Source: Acidimicrobiaceae bacterium (GTDB taxonomy: Bacteria > Actinomycetota > Acidimicrobiia > Acidimicrobiales > RAAP-2). Taken from it: a stretch of 11,026 bases of DNA. The first letter of the stretch is position 1; each line of letters begins with the position of its first letter. Under the pieces are notes generated by a model, which was not told the origin of the DNA, made no database searches, and worked only from the letters and a program-made list of their open reading frames with translations. The stretch covers positions 1 through 11,026 of the forward strand of contig PKZI01000194.1 in the NCBI GenBank assembly GCA_003133005.1, read 5' to 3'. Made by a program: the position numbers and the translations under genes. This document shows positions 5,769-11,026 of the stretch, piece after piece.

Positions 5769-6791
5769 TTGAAGGCGATCATCTTGGTCGGCGGAGAAGG
5801 TACACGACTTCGACCCCTCACCTACGAGATGCCCAAGCAGATGCTTCCTCTGGTGGGCGTGCCGATGATCGAAACGGTGTTTACGACCCTCGCTCAACAT
5901 GGCATCACCGACGTGGTCTTGTCGCTCGGTTACTTGCCCGATCGCTTCATCGAGGCGTATCCCCACGGTGAGGTCGCGGGTGTGCGTATCAGTTACGCGA
6001 TAGAGCCCGAGCTACTGGACACGGCGGGCGCCATCCGTTTCGCCGCGGATTTCGGAAACTTCGACAGCACCTTTCTCGTGATGAACGGCGACGTGCTGAC
6101 AAACCTCGATATCACCAAACTCCTTGCCTTCCACCGAGATCGCGACGCTGAAGCGACCATTGCGTTGCACGAGGTTGACGATCCCAGTCGCTTCGGTGTC
6201 GTGCCCACGACCCCTGAGGGAAGAGTCATCGCCTTCGTCGAAAAGCCACCGCGTGACAACGCGCCGACCAATTTCATCAACGCGGGGACCTATATATTCG
6301 AACCCAGCGTTCTTGACCGCATCGCACCAACCGGGCGCGTCAGCGTAGAGCGAGTCACGTTTCCCGCGCTCGCGGCCGACGGCACGCTGTTTGCGATGGC
6401 TGACGACGCCTACTGGCTCGATACGGGCACGCCCGAGGCATTTCTCAGAGCCAACGTCGATCTCATGGCGGGACGAATTGGCGGGCACGAAGCAACTGGC
6501 GTCGTCGACGGTTCCTGGCGGGACACCAGCGCGGTGGTTGACACCAGCGCGCGATTGGTGAACGCCGTGGTGGATCGAGACTGTCTGATCGAAGCTGACG
6601 TGGTGCTCGAACGGTCCGTGCTGTTGCCTGGTGCGGTCATTGAGCGGGGATCGGTGATTCGTTCGTCAATCGTCGGCCCGCGTGCGGTCATTGGAAGTTT
6701 TTCCACGCTCGGCGCGACGTGCGTGGTGGGCGCAAATGTGCGCGTTGCGTCGCATTCCGAGTTTTCGGGTGATGTGCGTCTCGAGGCTTGA
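5769..6791 (+). CDS. manB: NDP-sugar pyrophosphorylase, mannose-1-phosphate guanylyltransferase-like (ManB/GMPP type)
   Basis: This 340-residue enzyme likely makes GDP-mannose from mannose-1-phosphate and GTP. The N-terminal nucleotidyltransferase domain has V-G-G-E-G-T-R-L-R-P-L-T (7-18) and M-P-K-Q-M-L-P (21-27) with the phosphate-contacting K23. It also has M-N-G-D-V-L (105-110) with metal-binding D108, F-V-E-K-P (156-160), N-A-G-T-Y-I-F (171-177) and Y-W-L-D-T-G-T-P-E (215-223) with D218. The C-terminal part (about 250-335) is a hexapeptide-rich left-handed beta helix. Order and length match M. tuberculosis Rv3264c (ManB), whose gene also lies near fbiA-fbiB. Sugar and nucleotide specificity cannot be fixed by eye; glucose-1-phosphate with dTTP or UTP is the alternative. 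I place the start at TTG 5769, one base after the previous stop, with AAGGG (5759-5763) five bases upstream and the Gly loop at the usual distance. It runs convergent to cofE with a one-base gap. Confidence 0.82.
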   Translation: MKAIILVGGEGTRLRPLTYEMPKQMLPLVGVPMIETVFTTLAQHGITDVVLSLGYLPDRFIEAYPHGEVAGVRISYAIEPELLDTAGAIRFAADFGNFDSTFLVMNGDVLTNLDITKLLAFHRDRDAEATIALHEVDDPSRFGVVPTTPEGRVIAFVEKPPRDNAPTNFINAGTYIFEPSVLDRIAPTGRVSVERVTFPALAADGTLFAMADDAYWLDTGTPEAFLRANVDLMAGRIGGHEATGVVDGSWRDTSAVVDTSARLVNAVVDRDCLIEADVVLERSVLLPGAVIERGSVIRSSIVGPRAVIGSFSTLGATCVVGANVRVASHSEFSGDVRLEA

Positions 6792-6792
6792 T

Positions 6793-7503
6793 TCAGCGAA
6801 AAAGATCGCCGTTCGCTGATCGAATGACGTCATCGCTGATAGATCCCGGCCCGAAGTAGGAGGGGTCAAGCCCGCGCAGGATCGCGAAGGGTGTACCGCG
6901 TGCCTTGCCGAGCACCAAATTCGCCGCGCCCGCGATCTCGTCAACGATCGCCACTTCGGTTGCTTCGAGGAGTCGCCCGTTCGCGTCCGTCGTACCTCGC
7001 AGATCAAGAATCGGTTTGATCCCCGCCGAACCAAGCGCGACGTCGGTCACCCCATTTCGCCAGACTCGTCCAAACGTGTCGGTGATGACGACGGCGACGT
7101 CCACCTCTCGCCGGCGTCGCAGCTCTGCACGTAGTCGCCGGGCGCTCTGGTCAGGGTCCTTGGGCAACAGAACCGCGGTACCTTCATCCGTATTCGAGAG
7201 GTCAACGCCGGCGTTGGCGTTGATAAAGCCGTGGTGGGTCTCGGTGATGCGAAGCGGTCCACGCCGGCGTAGGACCCGCTTGGATTCCGCCTCCACGATC
7301 GCGATCTTGTGCTCCTCGGTGCCGTCGAACGCGACGACGCGGCCCTCGGCTTTTGAGACCACTTTGCTTGTCACAATCAGTAGGTCCTGGTTCTCGAGGG
7401 CAAGTTGTTGTCGACCCATCGCCTCAAGGAGCACGCTCACGAGCTCGTCGCCTTCTCGTATGGCACCCACGCCGGTGATTGGGATGATTCGAAGTTCGTT
7501 CAC
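6793..7503 (-). CDS. cofE: Coenzyme F420-0:L-glutamate ligase (CofE), stand-alone
   Basis: This 236-residue ligase adds the first and further gamma-linked glutamates to F420-0 (or dehydro-F420-0) using GTP. Family motifs are T-S-K-V-V-S-K-A-E-G (45-54), N-A-N-A-G-V-D-L-S-N (95-104), L-L-P-K-D-P-D-Q-S-A (112-121), T-D-T-F-G-R-V-W-R-N-G (141-151), G-T-T-D-A-N-G-R (170-177) and D-E-I-A-G-A-A-N-L-V-L-G-K-A (188-201). The length equals archaeal CofE. The C-terminal FMN reductase domain of mycobacterial FbiB is absent; the reading frame stops after L-F-R. GTG 7503 overlaps the cofD stop in a GTGA sequence, so translation is coupled to cofD. Confidence 0.92.
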   Translation of the reverse strand: MNELRIIPITGVGAIREGDELVSVLLEAMGRQQLALENQDLLIVTSKVVSKAEGRVVAFDGTEEHKIAIVEAESKRVLRRRGPLRITETHHGFINANAGVDLSNTDEGTAVLLPKDPDQSARRLRAELRRRREVDVAVVITDTFGRVWRNGVTDVALGSAGIKPILDLRGTTDANGRLLEATEVAIVDEIAGAANLVLGKARGTPFAILRGLDPSYFGPGSISDDVIRSANGDLFR

Positions 7504-8414
7504 GCGAGCGCGGCCTTTGCGAGCTGTGACGCGTGCGACGGATCGGCCATCACGGTGGTGGTGACGCGCACATCGAGGCCTCGGCTGCGGATCGCCGATT
7601 CGAACGCACGGTCAGTCTCGTCGATGATGATTGAGCCAATCAGGCCGTCATAGAACGTGGCGACTCCCTCACAGGACACGTCGTAACCGAACTCACGCAT
7701 CAATCGGTCGGCCGGCCCTTTCAGGGCGGCACCGTTGATGATCGGTGAGATCGCGACGACGTCGCCACGTCGCTCGCGCACCAGCTCGCGGACTTGCGGT
7801 ACCTGGAGTATTGGGTCAATAGATATAAGTGGATTAGAGGGCGCGATGATGATTCGCGAACTCGTGCGCAGAGCGTTGAGCACTTCGGGCGTCGGTCTTG
7901 ATTCCGTCGCCCCTTGGATGGTGATCGCGCGTACCTCGATGTCGTGGTGATACTTGACAAAATATTCCTGGAAACTCAAGGTTCCGCGTTCGGTCGCAAA
8001 GACCGTCGCAATGGTGTCGTTGGTGACAGGCAGAAGATCAATGTCGACGCCCCAACGCTGACAGAGTTCGCGCGCCACCTGCGTTTTGGTGGCGCCTTCG
8101 TCGAGCCGCTGACTTCGGTAGAGATGGGTAGCGAGGTCGCGGTCGCCGAGCCCGAACCACGATTCACCACCGAGTTCGTGAAGTTCTTTCATGACTCTCC
8201 ACGACTCATCGCGTAATCCCCAACCCAGTTCATCGTTATTGAGACCGGCGAGTGTGTACGAGATGGTGTCAAGGTCGGGGCATATCGTCAGACCGTGCAA
8301 CACGAGGTCGTCGCCGACGTTGACGACCGCGCAGAGCTCCTTGGGATCAATTTCATTGCGCAGCGCGCGCAAGAGCCGCGCTGCTCCCACGCCACCACTG
8401 AGGACCGTTATCAC
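7500..8414 (-). CDS. cofD: 2-phospho-L-lactate/phosphoenolpyruvate transferase (CofD/FbiA), F420 biosynthesis
   Basis: This 304-residue enzyme joins the activated phospho-C3 unit (lactyl- or enolpyruvyl-diphospho-guanosine) to the deazaflavin Fo, giving F420-0 or dehydro-F420-0. Motifs seen are S-G-G-V-G-A-A-R-L (6-14), N-V-G-D-D (32-36), C-P-D-L-D-T (45-50), G-W-G-L-R-D-E-S (64-71), [13 protein letters not shown] (86-98), [12 protein letters not shown] (192-203) and [17 protein letters not shown] (223-239). All are intact. GTG 8414 has AAGG 8 bases upstream. It is the first gene of a cofD-cofE pair, divergent from the serine hydrolase gene with 39 bases between starts. In characterised mycobacteria the C3 donor is phosphoenolpyruvate; which donor is used here cannot be read from the sequence. 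Confidence 0.93.
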   Translation of the reverse strand: MITVLSGGVGAARLLRALRNEIDPKELCAVVNVGDDLVLHGLTICPDLDTISYTLAGLNNDELGWGLRDESWRVMKELHELGGESWFGLGDRDLATHLYRSQRLDEGATKTQVARELCQRWGVDIDLLPVTNDTIATVFATERGTLSFQEYFVKYHHDIEVRAITIQGATESRPTPEVLNALRTSSRIIIAPSNPLISIDPILQVPQVRELVRERRGDVVAISPIINGAALKGPADRLMREFGYDVSCEGVATFYDGLIGSIIIDETDRAFESAIRSRGLDVRVTTTVMADPSHASQLAKAALA

Positions 8415-8439
8415 TTCCGAAACCTTAGGGGCGCATGGG

Positions 8440-8445
8440 TATCAT
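8440..8445 (+). promoter_or_regulatory. -10 box (TATCAT) for a probably leaderless serine hydrolase transcript
   Basis: TATCAT matches the -10 consensus at five of six bases. It ends 8 bases before GTG 8454, so the expected transcription start falls on or next to the start codon. No ribosome-binding site precedes the GTG, which fits a leaderless message, common in Actinobacteria. No convincing -35 is seen (the region near 8415-8422 is weak and overlaps the cofD start). Confidence 0.45.
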
Positions 8446-8453
8446 CGAGTGTT

Positions 8454-9266
8454 GTGAGTTCAGCATCGTCAATTGTCGGTTGGCCGGGTAGCCCCTCGTA
8501 CGTGGTTTTTCGTCTGGTCGACGGGGCATTCGTCACCGTCGAAGAGAGTGGCGACCTCGAAGAACGTCGTGAGTGGGCCTCAGTGTCCAAGATGGCGGTG
8601 GCCCTCGCGTTTTGCGTCGAAGTGGACTGGGGTCTGCACGCGATCACCGAGAACTTTGGACCTCGCGGTGCGACCCTGTCGAACCTGCTGAGTCATTCGA
8701 GTGGGCTCGGTTTGGAAGAGGGTGATCCCGTCGCGCCAGTCGCGACCAAGAGGATTTATTCGAACTTTGGTATCGACAACGCAGTTGACGTCGTGACAAA
8801 AGATGGTGACGCGGCGCAGTGGCTTGAAGACCGGGTCTTTCGGGGATTTGGCATGAACGACACTCGTCTCGAGGGCCGACCTTCGGCGGGCGTGATTGGT
8901 TCCACCAAGGACCTCGCGCGTCTGGCCGTGGCGTGGTTGCGTCCTGATGGGATTGTAAAAGAGACCCGCGACCGGTTCATCAAGCCGTTTCTGCCGAACC
9001 TCGATGGTACTGTGCCCGGCTTCGGACGTTTCACGCCATGTCCATGGGGCCTCGGACCTGAGGTGCGCGGCGACAAATCGCATTGGATGGGCGACTGGCC
9101 GCCCGAGAGTTTTGGTCACTTCGGTCAAAGTGGAGCGCTCATGCTGCTCAACGCGCAAGAACAGATCGGTCTCGTGGCGACGAGCACCGAGAATTTTGGA
9201 CCGTGGGCAGTGTCGTTGTGGCCTCGCTGGACGAGCGAAATGCGTGTCGTCGCGCTTGGTTCGTGA
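8454..9266 (+). CDS. Serine hydrolase, beta-lactamase/S12 family (PF00144-like), short and without signal peptide
   Basis: This 270-residue protein has all three S12 active-site motifs. They are S-V-S-K (43-46, nucleophile Ser43 and Lys46), Y-S-N (102-104) and H-F-G (222-224). It also has the family motif L-L-S-H-S-S-G-L (78-85). It may act as an esterase, amidase or peptidase; the substrate is unknown. Two features are odd. It is about 100 residues shorter than typical family members, with only about 40 residues before the nucleophile. It also has no signal peptide or membrane helix, so it is probably cytoplasmic, unlike penicillin-binding proteins. The frame is open further upstream to 8295, but that part lies antisense in cofD, so GTG 8454 behind the TATCAT box is preferred. 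The next gene starts at a GTGA overlap with its stop, so it heads an operon with two glycosyltransferases. Confidence 0.78.
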   Translation: MSSASSIVGWPGSPSYVVFRLVDGAFVTVEESGDLEERREWASVSKMAVALAFCVEVDWGLHAITENFGPRGATLSNLLSHSSGLGLEEGDPVAPVATKRIYSNFGIDNAVDVVTKDGDAAQWLEDRVFRGFGMNDTRLEGRPSAGVIGSTKDLARLAVAWLRPDGIVKETRDRFIKPFLPNLDGTVPGFGRFTPCPWGLGPEVRGDKSHWMGDWPPESFGHFGQSGALMLLNAQEQIGLVATSTENFGPWAVSLWPRWTSEMRVVALGS

Positions 9267-10276
9267 GCGATTCACCCTCGCTACGAGTGGCCCTTGACCT
9301 TGACGGCTCACTGGAGTCACTCGACAACACGATGGATGATCTGGCGGACGCGCTTAGTCGCACTGGTGAACTCACTTTGATTCGATTTCGCACCGTCAGC
9401 GGACCGCGTTCTTCGAATGAGACCAAGGTGACCTTTCGTCGATTCTGGTCACCCTTGTGGCGTCGCGGACTCGGTCCTCCAATAGAGCGACGCCTGCCTT
9501 CAGTGGACGCGGTGCACGTCGCCGGTTTTATGACGCCGCCCACGAAGGACGTGCCGCTTATCATCTCGGTCGATGACCTGCGTCCGTTTCGAGGCGAGTC
9601 ACGCGCCTACCAGCGAATAAAGCAACTGCAACGCGCCGTCTCAGCTGGTGCGGTGCTAGTCGCGTCAAGTCGAACCGCGAGTCACGAGGTGCAAGAGGTT
9701 CTCTCACTGCACCGAAATCAGATAGTGGTCGTGCCCCCGGCGGTACCGAACGTCGAGCGAAGTGCCCACGGCGGGAACCTCGTGGTGAACGTCACGGGCC
9801 TCGACAAGCCGTTTCTTGAACTGGCGCCGGACCTGCTCACGTTTGTCAATGAAGTGGGCGCTGAACTTGTCGCGGTGACGAGTAGCGCGGTAGCGCAGCT
9901 CATTCGCTCGAGCGGGCTTGCAATCAGGGTGGTCGCACGACGCGACGCGCGCAACGCTCTTGGCGAGGCCCGAGTCGTCCTGCACATGTCCGACGGCGCA
10001 CGATTTCCCTCTTTCGCGATCGCGGCATTGTCGGCGGGAGTGCCCACGCTGGCTCGATCGACGTCCATCAACCGCGAACTCTTGTCGGGAGCCGCGACAC
10101 TCGTGTCGACTGATGAAGAGGTGCTGGCGGCGCTGCGCGACGTGTGGGCGAACGAGGCTCGGCGCGCCATTATGGTCGCCGCCGGACACGCGAGGGCGTT
10201 CGATTACGAGCCGGCGACCGCTGCGCGCGCGTACGTCACGCTCTATCGCGATGTCGTGCGAGGCTGGGGAGTGTGA
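9263..10276 (+). CDS. Degenerate GT4-type (GT-B fold) glycosyltransferase-like protein
   Basis: The 337-residue protein follows the outline of a GT4 enzyme. It has P-L-I-I-S-V-D-D-L-R-P-F (98-109, like the 'vvTvHDl' strand), V-L-V-A-S-S-R-T-A-S (131-140), I-V-V-V-P-P-A-V-P (154-162, like 'V.vvppGv') and P-S-F-A-I-A-A-L-S-A-G-V-P (249-261). The signature residues are gone. Both glutamates of the E-x7-E nucleotide-sugar motif align with Ala246 and Ala254, the R-K-N donor motif is not recognisable near 172-190, and the N-terminal Gly-Gly loop is missing. It may be inactive, a partner of the next enzyme, or an enzyme with altered chemistry. The reading frame is intact with no stop, so it is not an obvious pseudogene. 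GTG 9263 overlaps the upstream stop; the long in-frame upstream extension to 9083 lies inside the hydrolase gene and is discounted. Confidence 0.7.
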   Translation: MSDSPSLRVALDLDGSLESLDNTMDDLADALSRTGELTLIRFRTVSGPRSSNETKVTFRRFWSPLWRRGLGPPIERRLPSVDAVHVAGFMTPPTKDVPLIISVDDLRPFRGESRAYQRIKQLQRAVSAGAVLVASSRTASHEVQEVLSLHRNQIVVVPPAVPNVERSAHGGNLVVNVTGLDKPFLELAPDLLTFVNEVGAELVAVTSSAVAQLIRSSGLAIRVVARRDARNALGEARVVLHMSDGARFPSFAIAALSAGVPTLARSTSINRELLSGAATLVSTDEEVLAALRDVWANEARRAIMVAAGHARAFDYEPATAARAYVTLYRDVVRGWGV

Positions 10277-11026
10277 AGCGCACCCTGACCATCAGCGTTG
10301 ACCAGCTCTTTCGGCGCCATCCGGGTGGCATCGGAACCTACGTTCGAGGTCTCGCTGAGGGCCTCGCGTCACTTGACTCCGAGTTCGACGTCCTAGGAGT
10401 AGGTCCTCGAGGATCCGTGCCCAGCACGTTGGAGAAACTTCCGCTTCGTTATACGTCCGCTGGTGTTCCTCTTAACGTGCTCGCCAAAGTATGGCCTCTG
10501 ATGCCCTTGGGCGTCGCGCGCGACTCGATGATCGTCCACGCCACCTCCATGACCGGACCTTTCGCGGGGGGAATGTCAGGTGCCGTGCACTCGGTCGCGA
10601 TGCACGATCTGTTGTGGCGTGATCAACCGCAGTCCGCGACGCGTCGGGGCATCAAGTTCCACGAAGCCCGTCTCACGCTCATTCTTCGCCGCGAGGATTT
10701 GAGGATCTTTACGACGTCGCCGACACTCGCCGAACGGCTCAGCGCACTCGGTGTCGCGTCGTCGCGGATCCACTTCGTACGACTGGGTGTCGACGAACAT
10801 CGTGAGCCAGCGGCGAGTGAAGAAGAAGTGGCGGCCCTCCTTCGCGCACGGGGTGTCACGGGTCCCTACACGCTCTACGCGGGGACTCGCGAACCAAGAA
10901 AAAACATTGGACGCCTCATCGCGGCACATCACGAGGCGCGCCAGCGGCGCCACGATCTTGGTCCACTCGTCCTCGTGGGTCCTCAAGGCTGGGGGGGAGT
11001 TGATACCGCCGACGCCATCGTCCTCG
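10273..11026 (+). CDS. GT4 family glycosyltransferase (partial, runs off window end)
   Basis: The first 251 codons are visible. The N-terminus has V-D-Q-L-F-R-R-H-P-G-G-I-G-T-Y-V-R-G-L (9-27), the acceptor-side glycine loop of GT4 enzymes. Later come V-H-A-T-S (about 90-94), S-V-A-M-H-D-L-L-W-R (about 107-116), F-T-T-S-P-T-L-A-E-R-L and V-R-L-G-V-D (about 175-180). These are followed by the donor-side signature Y-A-G-T-R-E-P-R-K-N-I-G-R-L (about 202-215) and L-V-L-V-G-P-Q-G-W. The E-x7-E region lies beyond the window. The pattern resembles mannosyl- or rhamnosyltransferases of envelope glycan pathways; acceptor and donor are unknown. GTG 10273 overlaps the stop of the preceding gene (GTGA), and a purine-rich stretch lies just upstream. 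It is coupled to the degenerate GT4 gene. Confidence 0.85.
   Translation, partial: MKRTLTISVDQLFRRHPGGIGTYVRGLAEGLASLDSEFDVLGVGPRGSVPSTLEKLPLRYTSAGVPLNVLAKVWPLMPLGVARDSMIVHATSMTGPFAGGMSGAVHSVAMHDLLWRDQPQSATRRGIKFHEARLTLILRREDLRIFTTSPTLAERLSALGVASSRIHFVRLGVDEHREPAASEEEVAALLRARGVTGPYTLYAGTREPRKNIGRLIAAHHEARQRRHDLGPLVLVGPQGWGGVDTADAIVL

Noticed and set aside
8295..8453. N-terminal extension of the serine hydrolase
   Set aside because: The frame is open but lies antisense to the start of cofD, has no signal peptide or conserved motif, and a good -10 box sits just before GTG 8454.
9083..9262. Upstream extension of the first GT4-like gene
   Set aside because: It is in frame but entirely inside the hydrolase gene in another frame, and its translation is Arg/Trp-rich noise. 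The GTGA overlap at 9263 is the natural start.
8580..9320. A 246-codon minus-strand frame
   Set aside because: It is a shadow of the serine hydrolase gene, with Arg/His-rich composition and no family signature.
1..11026. CRISPR arrays, insertion sequences, attachment sites or phage genes
   Set aside because: No regularly spaced repeats, transposase-like frames or terminal inverted repeats were seen. The region reads as stable core chromosome.

Overview
The window looks like a chromosomal core segment of a GC-rich actinobacterium. I lean towards the class Acidimicrobiia, but only by inference. The evidence is the enolase - FtsB/DivIC - DUF501 - Ppx/GppA gene order typical of Actinobacteria, coenzyme F420 genes next to a ManB-like nucleotidyltransferase (as fbiA-fbiB-manB in Mycobacterium tuberculosis), a tRNA without an encoded CCA, and almost exclusive use of GTG/TTG starts. 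I see no transposase, integrase, phage gene, CRISPR array or attachment site. The window is almost entirely coding and no gene-free stretch exceeds about 90 bases.

Layout. (1) 1-1962, plus strand: the 3' end of eno, then ftsB, a DUF501 gene and ppx, each overlapping the previous gene by 8-17 bases, so one operon joining glycolysis, division-septum assembly and polyphosphate/ppGpp metabolism. (2) 2003-2632, plus: a RimJ/RimL-type N-acetyltransferase. (3) 2629-4741, minus: a secreted NlpC/P60 cell-wall hydrolase followed 10 bases later by a GT2 glycosyltransferase of the dolichol/polyprenyl-phosphate type with an unusual C-terminal tail. (4) 4827-4900, plus: a tRNA with anticodon UAA and, unexpectedly for leucine, a short variable loop. 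(5) 4952-6791, plus: a single-pass membrane protein with a Thr-rich tail, followed one base later by a mannose-1-phosphate guanylyltransferase-like enzyme. (6) 6793-8414, minus: cofD-cofE, a coupled pair for the late steps of F420 synthesis. (7) 8454-11026, plus: a probably leaderless operon of a small serine hydrolase (S12, beta-lactamase fold) and two GT4 glycosyltransferases joined by four-base GTGA overlaps. The first GT4 has lost its signature residues, the second has those visible before it runs off the window.

How the genes fit together. The common theme is the cell envelope: septum formation (FtsB), peptidoglycan turnover (NlpC/P60), polyprenyl-linked sugar transfer (GT2), GDP-mannose supply (ManB-like) and glycan assembly (the GT4 pair). 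CofD/CofE supply the redox cofactor F420.

Most of this is conserved housekeeping content. The points most worth a second look are the class-I-shaped UAA tRNA, its leader/trailer pairing, the degenerate/intact GT4 pair with its serine hydrolase, the orphan membrane protein, and the lack of an F420-reductase domain on CofE. I did not find a clear new defence or mobile system.
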